This document shows, piece by piece, positions 51,834 through 59,965 of a DNA stretch of 64,000 bases (the first letter of the stretch is position 1; the number at the start of each line of letters is the position of its first letter). The position numbers and the translations under genes were made by a program. The DNA comes from RHKX01 sp041393495. GTDB taxonomy: Bacteria; Actinomycetota; Thermoleophilia; Solirubrobacterales; 70-9. The stretch spans positions 281,877 to 345,876 of the forward strand of contig JAWKKA010000001.1 in NCBI GenBank assembly GCA_041393495.1. The letters are read 5' to 3'. The notes under the pieces are model-generated. The model had not been told where the DNA came from. It did no database searches and was given only the letters and a program-made list of their open reading frames with translations.

Positions 51834-52643
51834 ATGACCGACGCGATGCGGAAGGCGGCAGAGGCGGGGCGCGAGCGCGCGAATGCCGCCCGCGAGCGGC
51901 TCGACGCCGCCCGCGAGGCGACCGGCGAGCGCGTCGGGGCGGCGAAGAGCGCGGCCGGCGAGCGCGTCGACGCCGCCCGGGCGGCCGCCGCCGGCCTCCA
52001 GGAGAGGGTCAAGCCGAGGCTCCGCGGCGTCATCCACGAGCTCTCGTTCCCGATCTCGCTGCTTGCCGGGGCGCTGCTGGTCGTCTTCGCCTCCGGCGGT
52101 CGCGAGCGCCTCGCGCTCCTCGTCTACGCGGTCTCGCTGTCGGCGTTGCTCGGCACCAGCGCGCTCTACCACCGGGTCGATTGGCGGCGACCGGCGGCGC
52201 GGCTGTGGATGCGTCGCCTCGACCACTCGATGATCTTCCTGCTGATCGCCGGCACCGTGACGCCGTTCGCGCTGCTCGTCGTCCCCGGCGCGCTCGGCAC
52301 GGCGCTGCTGATCGCGGTGTGGGCCGGCGCCGCGGCCGGGATCGCGGTCGAGATGGTCTGGACGAGCTCGCCGAAGTGGGTCTCGGTCGTCGTCTACCTC
52401 GCGGTCGGCTGGATCGGCGCGATCGCGTTCCCGTCGATCGTCGCCAACGCCGGCGCCGGCGCCGGCGCGCTGATCGCCGCCGGCGGCATCCTCTACACCG
52501 TCGGCGCGGTCGTCTACGCCCGCCAGCGCCCCGACCCGCGGCCGACCGTGTTCGGCTACCACGAGATCTTCCACGTGCTGGTCGTCACCGCCGCGGTCGC
52601 CCACTTCGCGGCGGTGGCGGTCTACGCCGGTCCGATCGGTTGA
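51834..52643 (+). CDS. Hemolysin III/PAQR-family membrane protein with amphipathic N-terminal extension
   Basis: This 269-residue protein carries the seven-helix HlyIII/PAQR core from residue about 65 onward. The metal-site signatures are 'VIHELSFPISLLAGALLVVF' (H-E), 'SALLGTSALYHRVDWRRPAA', 'RRLDHSMIFLLIAGTVTPFA' (L-D-H-S) and 'FGYHEIFHVLVVTAAVAHF' (H-x3-H). The first 60 residues are a highly charged Ala/Arg/Glu helix with an 11- to 14-residue period ('RERANAARERLDAAREATGE'), unlike typical family members. A longer frame upstream lacks coding character, and the -10 box supports ATG 51834. The family is probably membrane hydrolase-like; the function is not certain. Confidence 0.87.
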   Translation: MTDAMRKAAEAGRERANAARERLDAAREATGERVGAAKSAAGERVDAARAAAAGLQERVKPRLRGVIHELSFPISLLAGALLVVFASGGRERLALLVYAVSLSALLGTSALYHRVDWRRPAARLWMRRLDHSMIFLLIAGTVTPFALLVVPGALGTALLIAVWAGAAAGIAVEMVWTSSPKWVSVVVYLAVGWIGAIAFPSIVANAGAGAGALIAAGGILYTVGAVVYARQRPDPRPTVFGYHEIFHVLVVTAAVAHFAAVAVYAGPIG

Positions 52644-53317
52644 GCGCCGGACGGCCCGGCTCGGAAGCCATCGAGATCGGCCCGGTCGCCCGCCGCGAGA
52701 CTGGCGCCGCCGCCCGGATCCTCAACGCCGCGCTCCTCGACGATCCGGCCACGCGGGCGATCGGCCCGCGTCGACGCCGCCATCGCGCCGCGATCAACCC
52801 GTTGTCGTTCGCCGGCATCGTCGCCGCGGGTCGCCGCCACGGCGCCCGCGTCCTCCTCGCCCGCCGGGCCGGCGTCGCGATCGGCGTCAGCATCGCCTTC
52901 GATCCCGGCCGCTGGCCGATCGGCGGGAGCGGCGCCCTCCACGAGCTCGCCTGGGCGCTCGCCGCCGGCCCCCTGCCGGTCCGTCGCGGCCTCGCCTTCG
53001 CCCGGGCGCTCCGCGACGCCCACGTGAGCCACCCGCACCATTACCTCTGGTTTCTCGCCGTCGCTCCGGCCGAGCAGGGCCGCGGCGCCGGCCGGGCGCT
53101 GCTCGCCGACCTCCACCGGCGCGCCGATGCCGACGCCTTGCCCGTCTACCTGGAGACCGCGACGCCGGCCAACGTCGCCTGGTACGCGGCGGCCGGCTAC
53201 GCGGTCATCGGCGATCTCCGCCTCGCCGGCGGCGAGACGCTCTGGCGGCTGGAACGTCCCCCGCCCGCGGCCGGGGCAGATCGCGTCCCGCCTCCCGCTG
53301 AATGTGGCGGGCGGTGA
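52640..53317 (+). CDS. GNAT-family N-acetyltransferase
   Basis: This 225-residue acetyltransferase most probably begins at TTG 52640, which overlaps the hemolysin-like stop (TTGA). It has the GNAT A-motif 'LWFLAVAPAEQGRGAGRALL' (Q/R-x-x-G-x-G/A for acetyl-CoA pyrophosphate) and the B-region 'PVYLETATPANVAWYAAAGY', with the conserved Asn and Tyr. The N-terminal third is variable and Arg/His-rich. The substrate is unknown. The overlap implies translation from the HlyIII mRNA. The last 20 residues lie in the arm of an inverted repeat. Confidence 0.85.
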   Translation: MSAGRPGSEAIEIGPVARRETGAAARILNAALLDDPATRAIGPRRRRHRAAINPLSFAGIVAAGRRHGARVLLARRAGVAIGVSIAFDPGRWPIGGSGALHELAWALAAGPLPVRRGLAFARALRDAHVSHPHHYLWFLAVAPAEQGRGAGRALLADLHRRADADALPVYLETATPANVAWYAAAGYAVIGDLRLAGGETLWRLERPPPAAGADRVPPPAECGGR

Positions 53318-53388
53318 GCCCGGTGGCGGCCGCGAACAGGCGGTCGATCGTCTCGAGCCCGGCGATCGTGAAGCCGGCCGGGCTCACC
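53313..53388. repeat. Perfect 11-bp inverted repeat around convergent gene ends
   Basis: GGTGAGCCCGG (53313-53323) and CCGGGCTCACC (53378-53388) face each other across 54 bases. They sit at the 3' end of the acetyltransferase gene and of the DUF559 gene, so they could form a bidirectional stem, but the loop is long for an ordinary terminator. Confidence 0.5.
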
Positions 53389-54490
53389 TCGCGCCTACAG
53401 GAAGGACGCGGCCGCCGGCGCCGCGATCAGCGCGATCGCCAGGACCATGACGAGCACCGCGACCATCGTGAGAAGGCCGTGCCTTGCGAGCGTGTCCTGC
53501 ATCCTCACCCCCTTTGCTGCGGGCTGGGGAACTACCGACGAGGGTAACGGGAGCATCGCGTCGGGTCCAGGGGTTTTCCGCATCGCCGAGCAATCGCCGC
53601 AGCACGGCCACCACGCTCGCTGCGTCCCCGTCCAGATCCGCCCACGTGAATCGGATGACCGCGAACCCCCGCCGCTCGAGCTCGGCTTGGCGTCTCGCGT
53701 CGGACGCGAGCTGGGCCGGCGTCGAGTGGGCGTCGCGGCCGTCCAGCTCGACGATCAGCCTCACGTCCCGCCAGAGCATGTCCGGCCGGTAGCGACCGAT
53801 GCGCGAATTCGGCTCGGGGATCGGCAGGTGGCAGCGCTCGCAGAGCAGCACGAACTCGCGCTCGAAGCGGTTCGCGCAGCGGGCGAGAGCCGGGAGGTGG
53901 GAGGCGAGGGCGACCCGGAGGGCGGCGGCCCCTGTCCGGCCCCGACCGAGGCTCCCGTGCAGCAACGAGATGTCGAGCACGCCGGCGAATTCAGCGCGAC
54001 CGAGCACCAGGCGCAGGGCGTTGTGGCTCAAGCAGGAGGCCGCGGCAAGCAGCAACTCGGGCATGGCGGCAACCGGCAGGTCGCGGTGCCAGGTGCGCTC
54101 GATGCGGGCGGGGTGACGGATGCGGATGCCCGGCCGGGACCGAACCCGGCCCGGCGCATCGATGTGGACGAGCCCTGGCCGACGGTTGAGCAAGCCCAGC
54201 CACCAGAGCCCCGAGACTCCGCCGAGGGCCGATCCCGAACCGGCGTACAGGAGGGCCGCTCCCAGCTCCCCGGGCACGCCGAGCTCCGCGCGTCCCCAGG
54301 CGTAGACGCCCGGGTAGCTGCGGTGAAGGCGGCCGCTGCGAAGCCAGCTCCGGATCTTCGCCTCGGTGAGCCCGAGGGTGACGAGCTGGTGGCGGGCGAT
54401 GGCCCAGGACTGGCGCCGGGCGAGCTCTGTCGCCCGTTCCGTTGCCAATACCTGATCACTGTGGTCAGTGAATGGCAGTGGTTCGGCCAT
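53384..54490 (-). CDS. DUF559/AbiEi-like protein
   Basis: This 368-residue protein has two parts. The N-terminal part resembles the type IV toxin-antitoxin AbiEi/transcriptional-regulator winged helix: 'ARRQSWAIARHQLVTLGLTE', followed by 'AKIRSWLRSGRLHRSYPGVY'. The C-terminal nuclease-like DUF559 core has 'RYRPDMLWRDVRLIVELDGR' (D-x(n)-E-L-D-G) and 'RRQAELERRGFAVIRFTWAD', a Vsr/PD-(D/E)xK-like pattern. The last 60 residues are Arg/Gly-rich with no match and overlap another small gene in a different frame, so the natural C-terminus may differ. Such proteins occur in many copies in actinobacteria; their function is unknown. A 19-bp tandem repeat lies upstream of the start. Confidence 0.8.
   Translation of the reverse strand: MAEPLPFTDHSDQVLATERATELARRQSWAIARHQLVTLGLTEAKIRSWLRSGRLHRSYPGVYAWGRAELGVPGELGAALLYAGSGSALGGVSGLWWLGLLNRRPGLVHIDAPGRVRSRPGIRIRHPARIERTWHRDLPVAAMPELLLAAASCLSHNALRLVLGRAEFAGVLDISLLHGSLGRGRTGAAALRVALASHLPALARCANRFEREFVLLCERCHLPIPEPNSRIGRYRPDMLWRDVRLIVELDGRDAHSTPAQLASDARRQAELERRGFAVIRFTWADLDGDAASVVAVLRRLLGDAENPWTRRDAPVTLVGSSPARSKGGEDAGHARKARPSHDGRGARHGPGDRADRGAGGRVLPVGAR
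53395..53502 (-). CDS. Tiny membrane peptide inside the 3' end of the DUF559 gene
   Basis: This is a 35-residue frame with one hydrophobic helix ('LLTMVAVLVMVLAIALIAAP') after 'MQDTLARHG'. ATG 53502 has 'GGGTGAGG' directly upstream. It overlaps the arginine-rich tail of the DUF559 gene in another frame. The hydrophobic content is coherent, which argues for real coding, whereas the overlapping tail of the longer gene is low-complexity. It might instead be a chance frame; no neighbour supports a function. Confidence 0.4.
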   Translation of the reverse strand: MQDTLARHGLLTMVAVLVMVLAIALIAAPAAASFL

Positions 54491-54568
54491 GTGGCCAGGG
54501 TCGGCGCCGTCGCGTCACGGGTCAAGACGGGAATGTGGCGAAGCCGTCGCGGATGTGTGCCGATTCGG

Positions 54569-54657
54569 CGCCGGGGCGGTGCTGGGGCGCCGGGGCGGTG
54601 CTGGGGCGCCGGGGCGGTGCTGGGGCGCCGGGGCGGTGCTGGGACGCCGGGGCCGGG
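54569..54657. repeat. 19-bp tandem repeat, four copies plus a partial fifth
   Basis: CGCCGGGGCGGTGCTGGGG starts at 54569, 54588, 54607 and 54626 (the last base of the fourth is A), followed by a partial copy at 54645. It lies in the 270-base gap between the DUF559 gene (start 54490) and the end of the siroheme gene (54761), about 80 bases upstream of the former. The rest of the gap is GC-rich with no gene. Confidence 0.9.
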
Positions 54658-54760
54658 TGCCGTGCCGCGCGGGCTGTCACGCGGCGCCCCGGGGGCTGTC
54701 GCGCGGGGCCGGCCGGGTGGCGGCTGGCTGGCGCCGCCTCCGGGCGCCTGTGGCGGCGGC

Positions 54761-55534
54761 CTACCGCGCGCTGCCGGCGGCGACGCTGCCGCCGGCGACG
54801 CTGCCGCCGTGGCGCTCCCTGGCGGCCTCGATCAGCTCTCCGAGCTCGTCGCGGCGGCCGCCGCGGAGCAGCTCGATCGGGTCGGGATCGCCGTTGACGA
54901 TCGCCTCGAAGAACGCCTTGCGGTCCTGGTAGGTCGGCAGCGTGCCCTTCGCCCAGCCGCGCTCCTCGTTGAGGATCGCGGCGAGCTCCGCGTAGCTCTC
55001 CCCGAACAGATCCGCGACCTCGCGCTTCATCCGCTTCGCGAGCGCCGGGGAGGCGCCGGCGGTCGAGATCGCGATCGCCAGCGGTCCGGTCCGGACGATC
55101 GCCGGAAGGATGAAGTTGCACAGCGACGGGACATCGACGACGTTGACGAGCATCGCCCGCTCCTCGGCGGCGTCGTAGACGGAGATGTTGACGTCGGTGT
55201 CGTCGGTCGCCGCGATCGCCATGAACTTGCCGGCGAGATCGCCCGGCTCGAACTCGCGCCGGGCCCACTCGATCGAGCCCTCGGCGGCGAGCGCACGGAC
55301 CTCGTCGCAGGCGTCGGGGGCGATGCAAACCACGTCGCCGTCGCAGGCGAGCAGGCCCTCGATCTTCTCGAGCCCGACGTCGCCGCCGCCGACGACCAGG
55401 CACTTGCGGCCGCTGAGCCGCAGGCAGGCGATGTAGAAGGGGGTCTCGAGCATCCCGCGCACGCAGGACTGATCGCAGATCCCCCTGCGGTACTGGCAGA
55501 CGCACTCCTTGCCGGGATAGCTCTGGGCGGGCAT
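54761..55534 (-). CDS. Precorrin-2 dehydrogenase/sirohydrochlorin ferrochelatase-like, with Cys-rich N-terminus
   Basis: This 257-residue protein has the NAD-binding domain of the CysG-N/Met8 family: 'SGRKCLVVGGGDVGLEKIEG' (residues 41-60), 'GDLAGKFMAIAATDDTDVNI' and 'LCNFILPAIVRTGPLAIAIS' followed by 'TAGASPALAKRMK'. It would oxidise precorrin-2 and insert iron to make siroheme. The first 30 residues are unusual, with C11, C13, C20 and C24 in 'CVCQYRRGICDQSCVRG', which could hold a metal or Fe-S cluster. ATG 55534 is preferred; ATG 55543 adds three residues. No uroporphyrinogen methyltransferase domain is fused and none lies nearby. Confidence 0.82.
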   Translation of the reverse strand: MPAQSYPGKECVCQYRRGICDQSCVRGMLETPFYIACLRLSGRKCLVVGGGDVGLEKIEGLLACDGDVVCIAPDACDEVRALAAEGSIEWARREFEPGDLAGKFMAIAATDDTDVNISVYDAAEERAMLVNVVDVPSLCNFILPAIVRTGPLAIAISTAGASPALAKRMKREVADLFGESYAELAAILNEERGWAKGTLPTYQDRKAFFEAIVNGDPDPIELLRGGRRDELGELIEAARERHGGSVAGGSVAAGSAR

Positions 55535-55549
55535 CGCGCCCAAGGGTAG

Positions 55550-55677
55550 ATGGTCGACCCGCGCGGGATCATCCCCGACGGCCGCGCGAACCGGACCGGG
55601 GGTGGATGGTCGACCCGCGCGGGATCATCCCCGACGGCCGCGCGAACCGGGCCGGGCGTGGATGGTCGACCGTGCCG
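55550..55677. repeat. 56-bp direct repeat, two full copies plus a 16-bp third
   Basis: The unit (beginning ATGGTCGACCCGCGCGGGAT) starts at 55550 and 55606; a third copy starts at 55662 and stops after about 11 matching bases. Each unit contains the palindrome GGTCGACC and the near-palindrome CGGGATCATCCCCG. It lies in the divergent gap between the siroheme-type gene and the topoisomerase gene. Confidence 0.85.
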
Positions 55678-55720
55678 GGGCGGGAAGGCCCGCCGCGCCG
55701 GAAGGGGTTGATGCGGGTGC

Positions 55721-55726
55721 TACCGT
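55721..55726 (+). promoter_or_regulatory. -10 box of the topoisomerase gene
   Basis: TACCGT lies 50 bases upstream of ATG 55777. It is a weak candidate with no -35 found. Confidence 0.3.
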
Positions 55727-55776
55727 CCCCGCCGCTCGCCCGTCGTCCGGGCCCGATGCGACGAAGGAAGTCCCAG

Positions 55777-58061
55777 ATGCGGCTGATCGTCACCGAGAAG
55801 AACAACAGCGCCAAGAAGATCGCCGAGATCCTCAGCGGCGGCGCGGCGAAGGCCGACGCCACCTACAAGGTGCCCTACTACTCCTGGGGCGACGGCGCCG
55901 ATGCCGAGATGACGGTCGGCCTCAAGGGCCACGTCCTCAACCCGGCGTTCCCGGAGGGCTACTCGAACTGGCAGGAGACCGACCCGAAGTCGCTGATCGA
56001 CGCCGATCTGGTCACCGAGCCGACCGACAAGAACGTCGTCAAGGCAGTCAAGAAGCTCGCCAAGGAGGCCGACAGCGTCGTGATCGCGACCGACTTCGAC
56101 CGCGAGGGCGAGCTGATCGGCCTCGAGGCGCTGCGCGAGATCCTCGCCGTCAACCCCGGCGTCGAGGGCACCGTCAAGCGGGCCCGCTACTCGGCGCTGA
56201 CCGGGACGAGATCGAGCGCGCCTTCGCCGGCCTCGACGAGCTCTCCTACGACCTCGCCCACGCCGCCCAGGCGCGTGGCGAGATCGACCTGATCTGGGGC
56301 GCGACGCTGACCCGCGCCGTCTCGCTCGCGACCCGCCGCTTCGGCTCCAACTTCCTCTCGGTCGGCCGCGTCCAGAGCCCGACCCTGGGGCTGATCGTCG
56401 AGCGCGAGGCTCGAGCGCCGCGCCCACGTCGCGAAGCCCTACTGGGAGGTGTTCGCGAAGTTCGCCCACCCCGACGGCTCCTTCGAGGCGCACCACAAGA
56501 CCGACAAGTTCTGGGAGCGGCCCGAGGCCGAGGCGGCGCTCGCCGCGACCGACTCGCCCGGGGTCGTCACCGAGCTGACCAAGCGTCGCAACACCCGCAA
56601 GCCGCCGGCCCCTACAACACGACCGCGTTCGCGACCGACGCGTCGAGCCGGCTCGGCATCCCCCTTCGCGGGCGATGCGGATCGCCGAGGACCTCTACAT
56701 GGACGGGTTCATCTCCTACCCGCGGACCGACAACACCGTCTACCCGGCCTCGCTGCCGCTGCGCGAGATGGTCGCAGCGCTGGTCCGGATCCCCGAGTTC
56801 GCGGCCGCCTCCGGCCTGCTCGAGGGTGAGCTGAAGCCGACGCGCGGCAAGAAGGAGACCACCGATCACCCGCCGATCCACCCGACCCAGGCCGTCTACC
56901 CGAACGCGCTCGACGGCGCCCACCGCCGCGTCTACGAGCTGATCGCGCGCCGCTTCCTGGCGACGTTCAGCGAGCCGATGATCACCGAGTCGGCCCGTGC
57001 CGACATCGAGGCCGGCTCGGAGGCCTACTTCGTCCGCGGCTCGATCGTCGTCGATCCCGGCTACGCGGCGATCTACACCTACGCGCGCTCGGCGGACACC
57101 GAGCTGCCGGCGCTCGAGCAGGGCCAGAAGCTCGAGCTCGACGGCGCGCCTGGCTCGTCGACAAGGAGACGCAGCCGCCGGCCCGGATCAGCCAGGGCAA
57201 GCTGCTCGAGATGATGGAGGAGCTCGGCCTCGGCACGAAGGCGACCGCCCCGACATCATCCAGAAGCTCTACGACCGCGGCTACGTCTTCAACAACCCGC
57301 CCGAGCCGTCGGAGACCGGGATCGCCATGTACCGGGCGTTCAAGGAGCACGTGCTGCGGATGGCGACGCCGGAGATGACCGCCGAGCTCGAGCGTGACAT
57401 GGATGAGATCGCCGCCGGCAAGACCTCGCGCGAGGACGTCCTGCAGATCAGCCGCGAGATGCTCCACGGCACCTACGACGACCTCTTCGAGCGGCGCGAG
57501 GACCTCGCCAAGGTGATCTGGGCGGGGATGGACGAGGACAAGTTCATCGGCCCCTGCAAGGTCTGCGAGGAGGCCGGCCGGACCCGCGAGGACGGCTCGC
57601 CGAACCGCCTGAGGATCATCGAGATGCGTGGCGGCAAGCGGTTCGTCGGCTGCGAGGGCTACAACCGCGACGACCCCGACGACCCGGACTCGTGCACGTT
57701 CTCGCGGCCGCTGCCGGGCCGCGGCTACGAGCTCTGGCGGCTCGAGGAACGCTGCTCGATCTGCGGCGAGACGCCGCGGCTGAAGGTCAAGGGCTTCCGC
57801 GGCCGCCCCTGGAACCTCTGCCTCAACGACGACTGCCCGTCGATGGTCGAGATGCGTGAGAAGCGCGCCGAGCGCGAGCGGGCGCGGGAGGAGGCCGCCA
57901 AGCGCAAGGCGGAGGCCGAGGCGAGCGTCACCCCCGACGGCGACGGCGCCGGCAGGGGCAAGGGCGGTCGCAAGAAGCCGCCGCCGACGACGACGCGGAC
58001 GAAGCGGGCGCGGTCGTCTTCGGGCGGCTCGAAGCCGCGCTCGCGGACGCGCTCGGGCTGA
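55777..58061 (+). pseudogene. topA: Type IA DNA topoisomerase, archaeal-like, frame broken by six single-base indels
   Basis: This type IA enzyme relaxes negatively supercoiled DNA. ATG 55777 has 'AAGGAAG' upstream. The TOPRIM start is 'MRLIVTEKNNSAKKIAEIL', with 'VVIATDFDREGELIGLEALR' (D-x-D) after it, and the catalytic Tyr is in 'MDGFISYPRTDN' (codon 56716-56718). The end has cysteine pairs ('CKVCEEAG', 'CSICGET', 'CLNDDC') and a Lys/Arg tail. The wording resembles archaeal topoisomerase I more than usual actinobacterial TopA. Continuous homology is obtained only by changing frame near 56203, 56409, 56610, 56662, 57146 and 57247 (five one-base losses, one gain), mostly in C/G runs. All motifs survive, so sequencing or assembly error is at least as likely as decay. 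The gene order with tmk and holB is that of actinobacterial topA. Confidence 0.88.
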
Positions 58062-58077
58062 GCCCGTCGCCGCGGCA

Positions 58078-58695
58078 GTGTTCGTCACGCTCGAAGGGGT
58101 CGACGGCGCCGGCAAGAGCACCCAGGCGCGGCTCCTCGCCGCGGCGCTCGGGCCCGACACGGTGCTGCTCCGCGAGCCCGGCGGAACCCCGGCCGGCGAG
58201 CGGCTCCGCGCGATCCTCAAGGACGCGTCCGTCGAGCTGACGCCGCGGGCCGAGCTGATGCTCTTCTGCGCCGCCCGCGCCGAGCTCGTCGACCGGGTGA
58301 TCGTGCCGGCGCTCGCGGCCGGCCGCGACGTCGTCTGCGACCGCTTCGCTGATTCGACCGCGGCCTACCAGGGCGGCGCCCGCGACATCGACCCCGACCT
58401 CGTCGGTGCCCTCAATGCCGCCGCCGTCCGCGACTGCGTGCCCGACCGCACGGTGCTGCTCCGCCTCGACACCGGCGTCGCGACCGAGCGCGCCCACGGC
58501 CGCTGCGACGCGCCGATCTCGGACCGCTTCGAGTCCGAGGGTCCCGGCTTTCAGGACCGGATCGCCGCCGAGTTCGAGCGGCTCGCGGCCGCGGAGCCCG
58601 ACCGGTTCGTCGTGATCGACGCCGGCGGCAGCGTCGAGGAGGTGCACGCGCGTGTGATCAGGGGACTCGGGCTCGACGTGGAAGAGGGCAGATGA
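58078..58695 (+). CDS. tmk: Thymidylate kinase
   Basis: This 205-residue kinase phosphorylates dTMP to dTDP. GTG 58078 immediately precedes the P-loop strand: (M)FVTLEGVDGAGKSTQARLL. Other signatures are 'LLREPGGTPAGERLRAIL' (the D/E-R-x magnesium segment), 'GRDVVCDRFADSTAAYQGGA' (D-R-F/Y-x-x-S) and the lid region 'ERAHGRCDAPISDRFESEG'. Frames open upstream are the end of the topoisomerase gene. Its stop overlaps the holB start (ATGA). Confidence 0.93.
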   Translation: MFVTLEGVDGAGKSTQARLLAAALGPDTVLLREPGGTPAGERLRAILKDASVELTPRAELMLFCAARAELVDRVIVPALAAGRDVVCDRFADSTAAYQGGARDIDPDLVGALNAAAVRDCVPDRTVLLRLDTGVATERAHGRCDAPISDRFESEGPGFQDRIAAEFERLAAAEPDRFVVIDAGGSVEEVHARVIRGLGLDVEEGR

Positions 58696-59954
58696 CGGAC
58701 GAAAGCGGGCAGGCGAGGAGCGCGGAGCGGCGAACGGCGAGCGGCGAGCACGGCGCGCGGAGCGGGGGGAGCGGAGCGAGGAGCGCGGAGCGGCGGGCGG
58801 CGAGCGGCGAGCTTCCGGAGGCGATCGCGGCCGCAACCGAGGAGCAGCCGGCGGCCAGGGCGGCGCTCGCGGCGGCGCTGCGGAGCGGGCCCGGGCACGC
58901 CTACACGTTCGTCGGGCCGTCCGGGAGTGGCAAGGCGGCGGCTGCGCGGGCCTTCGCCGCCGAGCTGCTCGCCGACGGCGCCGCCGATCCCGGCCAGGCG
59001 CGACGGCGGGCGCTCGCCGACCCGTCCCCGCATCCGGACCTGGCCTGGCTCGTGCCGCCCGGCAATCAGCACCTCGTCGAGGACGTCCGCCACGAGGTGA
59101 TCGCCGCCGTCGCCTATCGGCCCTTCGAGGGCGGCCGCCGCGTCTTCGTCATCGAGGCCGCCGACGCGATGGCCGAGGAGAGCCAGAACGCGCTCCTGAA
59201 GACGCTCGAGGAGCCCCCTGCCTACGCTCACCTGATCCTGATCACGGCCGAGCCGGCGGCGCTGCTCGAGACGGTCCGGAGCCGCTGCGCGGCGGTGCAG
59301 TTCGCGCCGCTTGCGCCCGCCTCGCTGGAGCGCCGTCTCGCGGCGAGCCTGCCCGATCGCGATCCCGCCGAGATCGCCGCGCTGGCCGCCCTCGCCGGCG
59401 GCGACCTCGGCCGCGCCCGCCGGCTCGGCTCGGCGAACGGCGCACGGATCCGCGACCACGCCGAGGCGGCGGCCCGGATCGCGCTCGCCGGCAGCCTCGC
59501 CGACCGCCCCTGGGCGGGACTGATCGAGATCGCCGAGGAGGAGGGCGAGCGCAGCGGCAAGGCCGAGGTCGCGGCCGCGGACGAGCGCGCGGCCGAGCTC
59601 GGCCGCGGCCGTGAGGCGAACCGGGTCAGAAGCGAGGGGAAGGAGGCCGCCAAGCGTGCCGAGCGACGCGCCCGGACGGAGGCGATCGACCTCGGCCTCG
59701 GCCTCGTCGCCGCCTGGTACGCCGACGTCGCCGCCGTCGGCGAGGGCGCCGGCGACGCGGTCCGCAACCACGACCGGGCCGACCGCGTCCGCGAGGATGC
59801 CGCCCGTGCCGATCCGGTCGCGGCCCGCAAGGCGGCCGAGCTTGCGATGCAGGCCCGACGGCGCCTGCGGGTCAACGTCAACGAGGGGCTCGCGCTCGAC
59901 GCGCTCTTCCATCGCGCGGCCGCGCTGCTCCGCGACAACGGGGCCGTCGTCTAG
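58692..59954 (+). CDS. holB: DNA polymerase III delta-prime subunit
   Basis: This 420-residue clamp-loader AAA+ protein opens the sliding clamp together with the gamma/tau and delta subunits. Core motifs are 'AYTFVGPSGSGKAAAARAFA' (P-loop with Ala after the Lys), 'RRVFVIEAADAMAEESQNAL' (Walker B-like), 'LLKTLEEPPAYAHLILITAE' and the SRC motif in 'LETVRSRCAAVQFAPL'. The usual zinc-binding cysteines are absent. The first 36 residues contain two copies of 'ARSAERR.ASGE', an Arg/Ser/Gly-rich stretch created by a GC-rich DNA duplication. The C-terminal 100 residues form a charged, helical domain. Translation is coupled to tmk. Confidence 0.9.
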   Translation: MTDESGQARSAERRTASGEHGARSGGSGARSAERRAASGELPEAIAAATEEQPAARAALAAALRSGPGHAYTFVGPSGSGKAAAARAFAAELLADGAADPGQARRRALADPSPHPDLAWLVPPGNQHLVEDVRHEVIAAVAYRPFEGGRRVFVIEAADAMAEESQNALLKTLEEPPAYAHLILITAEPAALLETVRSRCAAVQFAPLAPASLERRLAASLPDRDPAEIAALAALAGGDLGRARRLGSANGARIRDHAEAAARIALAGSLADRPWAGLIEIAEEEGERSGKAEVAAADERAAELGRGREANRVRSEGKEAAKRAERRARTEAIDLGLGLVAAWYADVAAVGEGAGDAVRNHDRADRVREDAARADPVAARKAAELAMQARRRLRVNVNEGLALDALFHRAAALLRDNGAVV

Positions 59955-59965
59955 AAAGGGGGCTG

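Noticed and set aside
53205..53387. 60-codon minus-strand frame across the end of the acetyltransferase gene
   Set aside because: It overlaps a well-supported gene, ends in an Arg-rich run and has no family features, although 'GLETIDRLFAAATGLTA' looks helical.
55777..58061. Programmed frameshifting of the topoisomerase gene
   Set aside because: Six shifts in both directions without slippery heptamers or structures; error or decay is simpler.
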